A stretch of 55,485 nucleotides of DNA. It comes from Nafulsella turpanensis ZLM-10. GTDB lineage: Bacteria; Bacteroidota; Bacteroidia; Cytophagales; Cyclobacteriaceae. This document shows positions 1 through 8,124 of the stretch, one piece after another. Made by a program: the position numbers and the translations under genes. Under the pieces are notes generated by a model that was not told where the DNA came from, did not search any database, and saw only the letters and a list, made by a program, of their open reading frames with translations. Within the stretch, counting starts at the first letter, position 1. Each line of letters starts with the position of its first letter. The stretch spans positions 1 through 55,485 of the forward strand of contig NZ_ANNU01000012.1 in the NCBI RefSeq assembly GCF_000346615.1. The letters run 5' to 3'.

Positions 1-21
1 ATGGAATGAATTGTTACCACT

Positions 22-57
22 AAAAATAAAAAGGTCGGAAGAAAAAATCTTCCGACC
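22..57 (-). terminator. Intrinsic terminator of the SDR gene
   Basis: On the minus strand a perfect 10-bp stem (arms 48-57 and 33-42) with a 5-nt loop is followed by a T-rich run. It lies about 55 nt past the stop of the minus-strand SDR gene. Confidence 0.8.
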
Positions 58-112
58 ACTCCTGCCTTAACAGTTAGCCTCTTTCTGCTTCTTCCATTAG
101 GAAAAACCTCTA

Positions 113-979
113 TTATTTCCCCCGCATGTTCTCAAACATATCCCACATTTCCGGCGTCACCATTTCGAGCATATTAAACTCTCCTGCTCCTTTAAGCCAC
201 TCCCCTCCATCAATGGTAACCACTTCGCCATTAACATAGGCTGAAAAATCTGATAGTAAGTAAGCTGCCAGGTTCGCCAGCTCCTGGTGCTCTCCTACCC
301 TTTTAAGCGGCACTCTTTTAGCGAGGTCGAACTTCTCTGCCAGCTCACCTGGCAGCAGCCGACTCCAGGCTCCTTCTGTCGGGAATGGTCCCGGGGCAAT
401 GGCATTGCTTCTGATGCCATATTTTGCCCACTCCACCGCCAGTGAGCGGGTAAGGGCTAAAACACCTGCTTTGGCACAGGCACTCGGCACAACATAGCCC
501 GAACCGGTCCAGGCATAGGTGGTAACAATATTAAGAATAGTACCCGGCTGCTTTTGCTCAATCCACCGTTTACCCATTGCCAGGGTAAACTGGGAGGTTC
601 CTTTCAGTACAATATCGAGCACAATATTAAAAGCCCTGTGCGAGAGTCGTTCAGTAGGACTGATAAAATTACCTGCTGCATTATTCAATAGGCCATGAAC
701 TGGCCCGAATGTATTCTCGGTCTCTTTTATTACCTGCTCAATCTGGTCATATTCACGAACATCGCAGGAAAGTGGCAAAACTTTTCCTCCGGTTTCAGAC
801 TCAAGTTCTTTTGCCGTTTCTTTCAGCACATCGAGCTTACGGCTGGTAATAATTACCTGTGCACCCAGCTCTAAGAGGTATTTGCTCATGGAACGACCAA
901 GACCAGTGCCACCCCCGGTAACAATAATATTTTTGCCTTTAAAGCTTCCTTCGCGAAGCATTCCCTCTGTGTGTGTCAT
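113..979 (-). CDS. SDR oxidoreductase, 2,4-dienoyl-CoA reductase type
   Basis: A 288-residue short-chain dehydrogenase/reductase. The NAD(P)-binding glycine motif TGGGTGLG is at residues 21-28 and NNAAG at 99-103. There is no classical YxxxK. Instead Tyr155 and Lys170 are 15 residues apart, inside TTYAWTGSGYVVPSACAK, the arrangement known for 2,4-dienoyl-CoA reductases (DECR/FadH-like SDRs), where these two residues act in NADPH-dependent reduction of dienoyl-CoA. The likely role is therefore an auxiliary step in beta-oxidation of unsaturated fatty acids. This fits the fadD gene in the same window, although the two are not in one operon. The gene is monocistronic with its own terminator. Met7 is an alternative start. 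Confidence is high for the family and moderate for the substrate. Confidence 0.88.
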   Translation of the reverse strand: MTHTEGMLREGSFKGKNIIVTGGGTGLGRSMSKYLLELGAQVIITSRKLDVLKETAKELESETGGKVLPLSCDVREYDQIEQVIKETENTFGPVHGLLNNAAGNFISPTERLSHRAFNIVLDIVLKGTSQFTLAMGKRWIEQKQPGTILNIVTTYAWTGSGYVVPSACAKAGVLALTRSLAVEWAKYGIRSNAIAPGPFPTEGAWSRLLPGELAEKFDLAKRVPLKRVGEHQELANLAAYLLSDFSAYVNGEVVTIDGGEWLKGAGEFNMLEMVTPEMWDMFENMRGK

Positions 980-1128
980 GATGATAAATTGAAAAATATA
1001 GGTTCTTTAAACTATTATGCATGCCGAGCAACTAATATAAAAATAATTCTTTCCTAATCCTTACACACCCTGTACAAGCCTCAACATTTTTCCTATTTTA
1101 GAGGAAAATTAAAGAATCCTTCTCTTTT

Positions 1129-2088
1129 ATGACTTTAAAAAATTTCACCGGGCTTAGTCTCGGCCTTTTCTTACTTGCCTCCGGCAGTGCCTGTGTGTCG
1201 CAAAAAAAATATGACCAGTTACTTTCTGAAAAAGTAAGGCTGGAAGCGCAGAAACACGAATCTGAAGAAGCACTGGCAGTAGCCGAAAGCACCATTGAAC
1301 GACTGGAAACCGCTCTAAAAAACACAAAAGACGAAGCAGACTCTATCCGCCAGGAGCTTAGGGCCAGTACAGAGAACTTAAACGCCAAAACCCAGGCTTA
1401 TATAGAACTGGAAGAATATTATAATAACCTGGTTAACAGCAGCGGAAAACTAAACAAAGACCTGGCAGAGCAGCAGCAACGACTGCTGAGTGCCCGCGAA
1501 GAACTGGAGTTAGCCAGACAGCAAAACCAGGAATTAAGTCTGAACCTGCAGGAAAGGGAAAAAAGAGTTCGGGAGCTGGAACAAATTCTTGAGGAGAAAG
1601 AAAAAGCAGTTGCGCAGCTTAAGAAGAGGGTGAGCGATGCACTTCTGAACTTTAAGGAAAATGACCTGACTGTACAGGTGAAAAATGGTAAAGTATATGT
1701 ATCGCTGGCGGAGCAACTTCTTTTTAAATCTGGCAGTATTGCCGTTGACCCTAAAGGAGTAAATGCGCTCAAGCAACTTGCTGGTGTTCTGAAGGAAAGC
1801 CCCGAGATCCAAATTTTAGTAGAGGGCCATACGGATAATGTACCCCTGGGCCGTACTTCCCAGTACATGAAAAATAACTGGGATTTAAGTGTATTGCGCG
1901 CTACCTCTATTGTGGATATCCTCACTGATGCAGGAGTGGCTCCTGACAGAGTTACAGCCGCAGGCAGAGGAGAACATTTGCCCCTCACCACAAACGAAAC
2001 AGCTGAGGGCAGGGCAAAAAACCGCCGGACAGAAATTATCCTTACTCCTAAGCTGGACGAATTATTTGAAATTCTGGAAGGCAATTAA
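1129..2088 (+). CDS. OmpA-domain lipoprotein with long coiled coil
   Basis: A 319-residue envelope protein. A hydrophobic signal peptide ends at Cys22 in ASGSAC, a loose lipobox of the sort common in Bacteroidota. Residues about 25-180 are rich in Glu, Lys, Gln and Leu with heptad character and look like a long coiled-coil stalk. The C-terminal part (about 185-310) is an OmpA/MotB peptidoglycan-binding domain with VEGHTDNVPL and the closing GRAKNRRTEI. The protein probably anchors in the outer membrane by lipid and binds peptidoglycan. It stands alone with a strong terminator after it. The start is the first ATG before the signal peptide. No specific partner can be named. Confidence 0.88.
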   Translation: MTLKNFTGLSLGLFLLASGSACVSQKKYDQLLSEKVRLEAQKHESEEALAVAESTIERLETALKNTKDEADSIRQELRASTENLNAKTQAYIELEEYYNNLVNSSGKLNKDLAEQQQRLLSAREELELARQQNQELSLNLQEREKRVRELEQILEEKEKAVAQLKKRVSDALLNFKENDLTVQVKNGKVYVSLAEQLLFKSGSIAVDPKGVNALKQLAGVLKESPEIQILVEGHTDNVPLGRTSQYMKNNWDLSVLRATSIVDILTDAGVAPDRVTAAGRGEHLPLTTNETAEGRAKNRRTEIILTPKLDELFEILEGN

Positions 2089-2110
2089 AATTGCCCCTCC
2101 TTTTGGTTTA

Positions 2111-2136
2111 AAGCCCGCTTCTGGCGGGCTTTTTTA
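2111..2136 (+). terminator. Intrinsic terminator after the OmpA lipoprotein
   Basis: An 8-bp GC-rich stem (AAGCCCGC with GCGGGCTT, 5-nt loop) is followed by a T run, 22 nt after the stop. It lies between two convergent genes, but the T run favours the plus strand. Confidence 0.85.
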
Positions 2137-2170
2137 CTATAAAGTATAGAAAGAAATTGATTTTGGCTCC

Positions 2171-3238
2171 CTACTCCTCTACAGAAAGTTTTTTGCCCTC
2201 GGCGGCGCTTCTAGTAGCCAGTTCCAGCAGTTTCATTACTTCCAGAGCCTGTACAGGTTTTACCACCAGGGGTTCCTCTTTGCGGATATGCTCATACACA
2301 TTTTGGTAGAAGGCCCCATAATTTCCTGCGAAGGTTTCTATTTTTCCTTTAAAGTCCAATCCATTCAAATGGGTATGGAGAGTGCCCCAATTCCTTTCTT
2401 CCTCCCTTCCCCAATCCGATCCAACAGGTTTTAGCCCAGCTCGCAGAGCAGCTTCCTGCGGATCCAGTCCCCATTTAATAAAACCGCCAGCCGTTCCGTT
2501 TACCGTAAATCTGGGCCAGGCGATCCGAACAAGTGTGCCTGCATTCAGCTTTACTTTCAGGTGTTCGTAATCCAGCAGAAGCTCAAATGAATCGGCTGTT
2601 TTTGCCTCCGGCCGTTGCTGTCGCACATCCGCAAAAACAGCTTTTGGTGTACCAAACAGGCACAGCGCCTGGTCGATAAGATGAGGACCCAAATCATATA
2701 AAATACCACTACCTGCCTCTTCTTCTTCTCTCCAGTTGTCCTTTATTCTGGGCCGAAACCTGTGGAAATTCGATTCAAACTCTACCGGTTTACCTATCAT
2801 TTTTTTATCAAGCAGTTGTTTAACTGTTAAAAAATCACCATCCCAGCGACGGTTATGAAAAACAGTGAGCATTTTCTGCTGTTCCTTCGCAAGTTGAATA
2901 AGCCCTTGGGCCTCCTCCAGCGTTACGGTAAAAGGCTTTTCCAGCACCACATGCTTACCGGCTTCCAATGCCTGCCTGGCCATGGAATAATGAAACGTGT
3001 TAGGGGTGGTAATAACCACAAGCTCAATTGCGGCATCTTCTAAAACAGCATTAAGCGAGCGGCAAACAGCCACCTCCGGGTATATACTGGCCGAATCTTC
3101 CCGATGGCGTTCCACCACTTTCCTCAACCTAAATGTAGGATTTGCTGCAATAAAAGGGGCATGAAAGGCTTTACCGGAAAGACCAAATGCTACAATGGCC
3201 GTCTGTATTGCTTGTTTATGGTTACTCATAGAATACAA
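2171..3238 (-). CDS. Gfo/Idh/MocA family oxidoreductase
   Basis: A 355-residue NAD(P)-dependent oxidoreductase. The N-terminal Rossmann fold has the nucleotide loop AFGLSGKAFH (residues 17-26) and the family motif EKPF at 100-103, whose Lys101 is the conserved catalytic lysine. The C-terminal domain carries DLGPHLIDQAL (182-192), the Gfo/Idh/MocA motif with the active-site Asp/His pair. The family oxidises or reduces sugars, inositols and related polyols. The overall pattern resembles the YdgJ/IolU-like branch, but the substrate cannot be read from sequence. It is a single gene, convergent with the OmpA lipoprotein upstream in the window. Met4 is an alternative start. Confidence 0.88.
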   Translation of the reverse strand: MYSMSNHKQAIQTAIVAFGLSGKAFHAPFIAANPTFRLRKVVERHREDSASIYPEVAVCRSLNAVLEDAAIELVVITTPNTFHYSMARQALEAGKHVVLEKPFTVTLEEAQGLIQLAKEQQKMLTVFHNRRWDGDFLTVKQLLDKKMIGKPVEFESNFHRFRPRIKDNWREEEEAGSGILYDLGPHLIDQALCLFGTPKAVFADVRQQRPEAKTADSFELLLDYEHLKVKLNAGTLVRIAWPRFTVNGTAGGFIKWGLDPQEAALRAGLKPVGSDWGREEERNWGTLHTHLNGLDFKGKIETFAGNYGAFYQNVYEHIRKEEPLVVKPVQALEVMKLLELATRSAAEGKKLSVEE

Positions 3239-3648
3239 TTTTTCTTCACGACAGGCAATGTTAATTAAAAGACCGCTTCTTAGGAGGCTTCAATATGCCA
3301 GGTAAACACTCTCCTGAAAAACATTTTTCTGAGCCGATGGTTCTCTATCCCTGCCCGGTACCAATTATCGTTTCCTTCCGGTAAACTCCGATGTTCGGCA
3401 TAAAACACCATAACCCATTAACCACCAGTATTCTAATAGTTAGGGCAAAAAACTAAAAGCTTATAATTTATTTTTAATGAACCCATTATATAAATTATTT
3501 TTCGTTTCCAAGTAAAAAAAGCAGGCAGAGCATTTAGTCATTAGGGACAAAACAGGTTAAAAACCAATTTTTTTTCCGCCCGTATAATAGCTCATTCATT
3601 TTTGGTAAAGTTTTTGTAAAACCCTTTTTAGAACCAACTTTTAATTTT
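3239..3648. other. Intergenic region between divergent genes
   Basis: 410 bp between the start of the Gfo/Idh/MocA gene (minus) and the start of an OmpA lipoprotein (plus). It must hold both promoters. The part from about 3430 on is very AT-rich. I found no exact TAnnTTTG element, no hairpin with a T run and no convincing small ORF. Confidence 0.5.
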
Positions 3649-4314
3649 ATGAAAGCATTAAAATTTTCAATAATTCTATTATTATGTGCCAGTGTAATGG
3701 TATCATGTAAATCCTGGAGCAATACGGCCAAAGGTGCCGCTGCAGGTGGTGCCGGTGGCGCTGCGGTAGGTGCCGGCATTGGTGCATTAGCCGGAAACAC
3801 TGCTAAAGGTGCCATATTGGGTGCTGTTATTGGTGGTGCAGCGGGTACAGCTATTGGGGTGTATATGGACAAGCAGGCCCGGGAGTTAGATGAAGAGCTT
3901 GAAGGCGCTACGGTAGAAAGAGTAGGCGAAGGTATTAAGGTTACTTTCGATAGCGGTATCCTCTTTGGTTTCGACTCTTATAACCTTACTCCCGAAGCGA
4001 AAGAAAATATCCGCAACATGGCAGAAACACTGAAGAAGTACGAAGACACCAACATCCTGGTGGAAGGCCATACCGATAATGTTGGTAAAGATGCTTATAA
4101 CCAGCGCTTATCTGAACAAAGAGCCAATGCTGTTTCAGAATATGCAATCAGTCTTGGCGTAGACCCTGACCGTATTCGTACCCGAGGTTATGGTGAGGAG
4201 CAACCTGTGGCTGAAAATGAAAGCGAAGCAGGACGCGCTCAAAACCGACGGGTAGAAGTGGCCATTTTTGCCAATGAAGAACTGAAGGAAAGAGCTGAAG
4301 ATGGCGAATTGTAG
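3649..4314 (+). CDS. Glycine-zipper OmpA-family lipoprotein
   Basis: A 221-residue outer-membrane lipoprotein. The signal peptide ends with a good lipobox VMVSC, lipidated Cys20. Residues about 27-75 form a Gly/Ala-rich glycine zipper (repeats such as GAAAGGAGGAAVGAGIGALA), a membrane-interacting segment seen in the YiaD/Lpp-associated OmpA family. Residues about 95-210 form an OmpA peptidoglycan-binding domain with LVEGHTDNVG and the terminal AGRAQNRRVEVAI. A tether between outer membrane and cell wall is likely. It is monocistronic with its own terminator. It differs from the OmpA lipoprotein at 1129-2088 in having a glycine zipper rather than a coiled coil. Confidence 0.9.
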   Translation: MKALKFSIILLLCASVMVSCKSWSNTAKGAAAGGAGGAAVGAGIGALAGNTAKGAILGAVIGGAAGTAIGVYMDKQARELDEELEGATVERVGEGIKVTFDSGILFGFDSYNLTPEAKENIRNMAETLKKYEDTNILVEGHTDNVGKDAYNQRLSEQRANAVSEYAISLGVDPDRIRTRGYGEEQPVAENESEAGRAQNRRVEVAIFANEELKERAEDGEL

Positions 4315-4617
4315 TTTTCGTTTCTGAAAAAATCCTCAACCTTTTAAACAGGAAAGTCAGTCCATATGGGCTGACTTTTTTTATTTCCAACCATTTCAGG
4401 AAAAGTGGTGTCTTTTAAATGTTCAGTCCAATATCCTTTTTTCGGCTGAACACATGCTTTCCATCCTTCTAAGCAGCCAGCGGCAATCACGGGTCTCTGG
4501 CTGCTTTCATTCTACTTCGACCCTTTCTTCTTTCGCTTTCAGTAAAATTCTTTAAATTTAAAGTTCCGACATTTATTCCGTCTAAAATTAGTCATTAATC
4601 AGAATTTAATTTTTAAG
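4315..4617. other. Intergenic region with two hairpins
   Basis: 303 bp between the glycine-zipper lipoprotein and the M28 peptidase. It holds the terminator at 4353-4383 and a second inverted repeat (arms 4471-4480 and 4497-4506, a perfect 10-bp match, 16-nt loop) that lacks a real T run. The AT-rich part before 4618 should hold the peptidase promoter. No coding sequence is seen. Confidence 0.5.
4353..4383 (+). terminator. Intrinsic terminator of the glycine-zipper lipoprotein gene
   Basis: A stem of about 9 bp (AGTCAGTCC with GGGCTGACT, one G-T pair, ATAT loop) is followed by a run of T, about 40 nt after the stop codon. Confidence 0.85.
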
Positions 4618-6018
4618 ATGAAAAGTAAACATTTGTTCTCTCCCCTGCTCGCCTGTATGCTGAGCATTCCCCTGGCCCTACCAGCTCAGACACCTCAAAA
4701 TCATACAGCCACCCCGGACTGGCAGCCATTTTTACAGGAAATTGCAAACAGCACCTCCCCCGAAAGAATTGAACAGGATATCCGGAAGCTGGTAAGTTTT
4801 GGTACCCGCCATACTTTATCTGACACGCTTTCCGATACCAGAGGGATTGGCGCAGCCCGCCGCTGGATTAAGCAGGAATTTGAGAAGATTTCTAAAGAAT
4901 GCGGCGATTGCCTGGAGGTGTTTTATGTTCGCCATATGGTGGATGGAGAGAATCGTATTCCAAAACCTGTGGAGGTAGTAAGCGTAGTGGCCGTACAACG
5001 GGGCAAGACTGACCCAAAGCGGGTAATCATGATGACCGGCGATATTGATTCCAGGGTTTCCGATGTAATGGACTATACCTCAGATTCGCCCGGCGCAAAC
5101 GATAATGCCACTGGTGTAGCCGGTGCGTTAGAGGCTGCCCGTGTTCTAAGTAAACACCAGTTCGACGGGAGCATCGTATATGCCGCCCTTTCCGGAGAAG
5201 AACAAGGTTTATTTGGAGGAGAAGAGCTGGCAAAGTATGCGAAGGCTCATGACTGGCGCGTGGAAGGCGTTCTCAATAATGATATGATTGGCAATATAGA
5301 AGGAATTAACGGGGTCATAAACAATACGGTAGCCAGGGTTTTTTCGGAAGGTACGCGCGCCGTGGAAACAGAACGGGAGGCGAGAATTCGCCGCTATACC
5401 GGCGGAGAGGTTGATTCTCCTTCGCGGAACCTTGCCCGCTACATTGATGTGATGGCCCACCAGTACTTCCCTAGTCTGGATGTGATGATGATATACCGTC
5501 TGGACCGCTTTGGCCGTGGCGGGCATCACCGGCCATTTAATGAAGCAGGTTTCCCGGGTGTAAGAGTAATGGAAGCTTATGAAAACTACAACCGGCAGCA
5601 CCAGGATTTAAGGACCGAAAACGGTATTGAATATGGCGATGTAATTGAAGGGGTAAACTTCCCCTATGCCGCTAAAATGACGGCACTCAATGCAGTAACC
5701 ATGGCCGCTATTGCCAAGGCCCCTGCCCCACCGCAAAATGTTACCATAGAGGGAGCCGTGTCGCCCAGTACTACCCTTAAATGGGAGAAAGTATCACCGG
5801 AAAAGAATAAGGATATTGCCGGCTATAAAATTTACTGGCGCTTAACCACTTCTCCGGTATGGACCAATAGCGTGTATGTCGGGGATGTAAGCGAACACAC
5901 ACTGGAGAATGTAATTATTGATAATTACTTCTTTGGTGTATCCAGTGTTTCGAAAGACGGCTATGAAAGCCCGGTTGTTTTCCCCGGGCCTGCCGGCTCT
6001 TTCGGCGATTACAAATAG
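4618..6018 (+). CDS. Secreted M28-family metallopeptidase with C-terminal FN3-like domain
   Basis: A 466-residue secreted aminopeptidase-like protein. A signal peptide (about residues 1-24, ending LALPAQ) precedes the M28 domain. The metal-site landmarks of the family are visible: D162 in PGANDNATG, E194/E195 in SGEEQG (general base and metal ligand), D222 in NNDMIG and H328 in RQHQD. At the position of the first metal-binding His of the canonical HxD motif the sequence is GDIDSR, so Asp142 replaces His while Asp144 is kept. Residues about 375-466 resemble a fibronectin type III domain, common in secreted Bacteroidota peptidases. The gene stands alone and ends at a hairpin shared with the convergent curlin gene. 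The peptide substrate is unknown. Confidence 0.87.
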   Translation: MKSKHLFSPLLACMLSIPLALPAQTPQNHTATPDWQPFLQEIANSTSPERIEQDIRKLVSFGTRHTLSDTLSDTRGIGAARRWIKQEFEKISKECGDCLEVFYVRHMVDGENRIPKPVEVVSVVAVQRGKTDPKRVIMMTGDIDSRVSDVMDYTSDSPGANDNATGVAGALEAARVLSKHQFDGSIVYAALSGEEQGLFGGEELAKYAKAHDWRVEGVLNNDMIGNIEGINGVINNTVARVFSEGTRAVETEREARIRRYTGGEVDSPSRNLARYIDVMAHQYFPSLDVMMIYRLDRFGRGGHHRPFNEAGFPGVRVMEAYENYNRQHQDLRTENGIEYGDVIEGVNFPYAAKMTALNAVTMAAIAKAPAPPQNVTIEGAVSPSTTLKWEKVSPEKNKDIAGYKIYWRLTTSPVWTNSVYVGDVSEHTLENVIIDNYFFGVSSVSKDGYESPVVFPGPAGSFGDYK

Positions 6019-6033
6019 TAAGGATAAATGCAA

Positions 6034-6075
6034 AAAAAGCAGCGACTTCTCAATGAGAGGCCGCTGCTTTTTTTT
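6034..6075 (+). terminator. Probably bidirectional terminator between peptidase and curlin genes
   Basis: The stem AAAGCAGCG/CGCTGCTTT (6036-6044 and 6062-6070) is extended inside by a second stem (TTCTC/GAGAG). It is preceded by an A run and followed by a T run, so it can work on both strands of this convergent pair. Confidence 0.85.
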
Positions 6076-6116
6076 GTGCTAAGCCGTATAAATAGTTGTT
6101 CCGGCCCTAATTAATT

Positions 6117-7001
6117 TTAATGCTGAATTACCGTAGCTTTATTGCCATAACCATTCTGGTAGATATAGGCAAGGTCGTTGGTACCATACTGGTAAATGTA
6201 GGCTTCGTTATCTGTACCATACTGCTCTACCCAGGCCTCATTACCTTCTCCATACTGCTCGGTCCAGGAGTAGTTTCCTACACCACTCTGGAAAACATCT
6301 GAAAGAAGGGCAACGCCATCCTGCACCTGGTAAGATTCATTGTAATCATAGTGCTGTACAGCTTTGGCATAGTTATCATTGCCCCACTGGCTTTGCTCGG
6401 CCTGGTTGTCCATACCTCTGGCCTGGCTAATTACCATGGCATTGTCTGTACCATCCTGGTACTGAACAGCCAGGTAACCACTACCCCACTGGTTAACGGT
6501 CATGCCATTATACATACCATACTGCTCCTGTAAAATACTGCTATTGTTGGTTCTTCCATCCTGGCGGGCATGTACGTTGTTGTAAGTACCATCCTGCTGT
6601 TGGTCCACAAAGTTATCGTGGCCTCTCTGGCGGATAAAGGCATCGTTTCCTTTACCTAACTGGTACTGAAAGGCCGTCTGATTGTAGCCTGTCTGGTCAA
6701 CATTAGCTAGTTGTTCCACACCAAACTGCTTTGTAAATGAAATGTGACCGTCCCCTTCCTGGTAGGTGTTGCCTTCATGGCCAGTTCCATTTTGGTTGAT
6801 CTCACCATAGCTATCAGCCCCAATCTGGCTGATAACAGCATAGGAAGACGAACCAATTTGTTCAATCAGTGCCTCGCTGGCACCATTTTGCTCGATAAGC
6901 CCTTCATGACCTTCTCCATCCTGGTCGATAGTGGACACTGCTTGGGCAGATACAAAAAAGGGCAGCAATAAAGCACCTGCTAATAAGTGTAGCTTTTTCA
7001 T
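6117..7001 (-). CDS. Curlin-repeat (CsgA/CsgB-like) secreted protein
   Basis: A 294-residue protein, counted from the ATG at 7001 because that Met (MKKLHLLAGALLLPFFVSAQA) begins a clear signal peptide; an upstream in-frame start would add 12 residues before it. The whole mature part is built from roughly 11-residue units with the curlin pattern A-x-I-x-Q-x-G-x-x-N (for example AYIYQYGTND and AWVEQYGTDN), rich in Gln, Asn, Gly and Tyr. In curli-type functional amyloids each unit forms one strand of a beta-solenoid. The expected role is an extracellular fibre in adhesion or biofilm. None of the curli secretion genes (csgE, csgF, csgG) or a second curlin gene lies in the window, so export would depend on genes elsewhere. 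Confidence 0.87.
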   Translation of the reverse strand: MKKLHLLAGALLLPFFVSAQAVSTIDQDGEGHEGLIEQNGASEALIEQIGSSSYAVISQIGADSYGEINQNGTGHEGNTYQEGDGHISFTKQFGVEQLANVDQTGYNQTAFQYQLGKGNDAFIRQRGHDNFVDQQQDGTYNNVHARQDGRTNNSSILQEQYGMYNGMTVNQWGSGYLAVQYQDGTDNAMVISQARGMDNQAEQSQWGNDNYAKAVQHYDYNESYQVQDGVALLSDVFQSGVGNYSWTEQYGEGNEAWVEQYGTDNEAYIYQYGTNDLAYIYQNGYGNKATVIQH

Positions 7002-7377
7002 TGTAAATAAATTTTGGGTTAAAAAATAATCGCTCACTTTAATAATTAACGAGTTTCTAAATTGTTCCTAATATTTTATCAATAATGTCCACTAAACCAA
7101 CTAAACCAATGATTAACCGCTGTAAATCAGGAGGAAAGCAAAGGCCATTCATTTTAATTTTTTCCTGTTTCCTATCCTACCGTTCATGATATATCATAAA
7201 ATGATACCCTTCCTTTTGCCGGACCTCAGCCGGTTTTTATTTGCCTTGTTGAATAAAAAAAGAGCAGCCCTTTTTACGGGTTGCTCTGCAAAGGCTTTTA
7301 CGCCTGATTTTTTTGCTTTTAATAAAAGAAAGGTTCAACTAATAAATCTTCTTAAAAGCGCTCCTTCAAGAGGGTGC
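7002..7377. other. Intergenic region upstream of the curlin gene
   Basis: 376 bp. It contains the terminator of the minus-strand flavin-binding protein gene (7254-7287) and the AT-rich upstream region of the curlin gene. No exact TAnnTTTG element and no convincing coding sequence were found. A 125-residue open frame on the plus strand across 7186-7563 overlaps a real minus-strand gene and has no family features. Confidence 0.5.
7254..7287 (-). terminator. Intrinsic terminator of the Gsp26-like gene
   Basis: On the minus strand AGAGCAACCC pairs with GGGCTGCTCT (about 10 bp), followed by a T run. It lies about 90 nt after the stop codon. Confidence 0.75.
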
Positions 7378-7881
7378 CTATCGCAAATTTATCTGCCCAT
7401 GCTCTCCGGTTTCATACTGCTTTCCTTTCATGATTGCCTTTGCCACATTCAGCATTTGCTCCATTTTACTGGAAGAGGCATTCCAGTATTCAGCAGAATG
7501 AGGAATTACTTTTATCAGGGCCAGGTTAGGATCTTCAAGCCCACGCGGGAACCAGGCTTTTAAAATAGGGCTCCAAAGCTTATCTATCACCATTCGGTCT
7601 TTTACAATTTCGGCGCTTCCGGAAATTGAAACATACGACTGCTTATTTACATTGGCATAGGCCAAATTTACATTCTCATACATCTCCAGCTCATCCACTT
7701 TTTCTGAAAGCTCATTGGTAAAAAACCACAAAGTACCATCTGGATCCATCTTGCGGGTAGACATGGGGCGGCTAAGAATTCGGCCATCAGGCTCAACAGT
7801 AGAAAACATACATATTTCAATGTCTTCGATTTTTTCCTTGAGCTTTTCTATAGACATTAGTCTTAAATTAGTATCATTCAT
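7378..7881 (-). CDS. Pyridoxamine 5'-phosphate oxidase-fold protein (general stress protein 26 type)
   Basis: A 167-residue single-domain split-barrel protein. Segments typical of the Gsp26/PNPOx-like family are visible: a start with IEICMFSTVEPDGRILSRPMS, then LWFFTNELSEKVDEL, NVNLAYAN and YVSISGSAEIV, and near the C-terminus PHSAEYWNASS. Family members bind FMN or a related flavin and are linked to general stress responses; the enzymatic reaction is usually unknown. It is too short and too divergent at the substrate site to be called PdxH. The gene is monocistronic, with a terminator downstream. The start could also be Met9. Confidence 0.8.
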   Translation of the reverse strand: MNDTNLRLMSIEKLKEKIEDIEICMFSTVEPDGRILSRPMSTRKMDPDGTLWFFTNELSEKVDELEMYENVNLAYANVNKQSYVSISGSAEIVKDRMVIDKLWSPILKAWFPRGLEDPNLALIKVIPHSAEYWNASSSKMEQMLNVAKAIMKGKQYETGEHGQINLR

Positions 7882-8065
7882 AGGGCGTTTGGGGGTTTTA
7901 GTTTTACCTTTTTAACCTACTGTCCATCGAATTGTTTTTAAGCTTCAATAATTACTCCTTTCAATGCATTCCATCAGGGAAGTGGAAACAAACTAACCTG
8001 TGGCCCCATTAGGGTGAAGGAGCAGTGAAAATAGCCTGCAGCGAAAGGAACTTTCCGGCATTAGC

Positions 8066-8101
8066 AATAAAAAAAGCCGGATTCCCATCGGAAACCGGCT
8101 C
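8066..8101 (-). terminator. Intrinsic terminator of fadD
   Basis: The minus-strand stem AGCCGGTTTCC/GGGAATCCGGCT (one bulge) is followed by a run of seven T, starting about 25 nt after the fadD stop codon. Confidence 0.85.
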
Positions 8102-8124
8102 TAATAAAACTACTATTTGCTCTT

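Noticed and set aside
1419-2084. A 221-residue antisense frame
   Set aside because: It runs opposite the OmpA lipoprotein gene and is rich in Ser/Arg/Leu, typical of a shadow of a coding strand.
4471-4506. A 10-bp inverted repeat as a terminator before the M28 peptidase gene
   Set aside because: No proper T run follows on either strand, so it is noted only as a hairpin in the intergenic entry.
7186-7563. A 125-residue plus-strand open frame
   Set aside because: It overlaps the C-terminal half of the minus-strand Gsp26-like gene and its terminator, and has no domain or signal.
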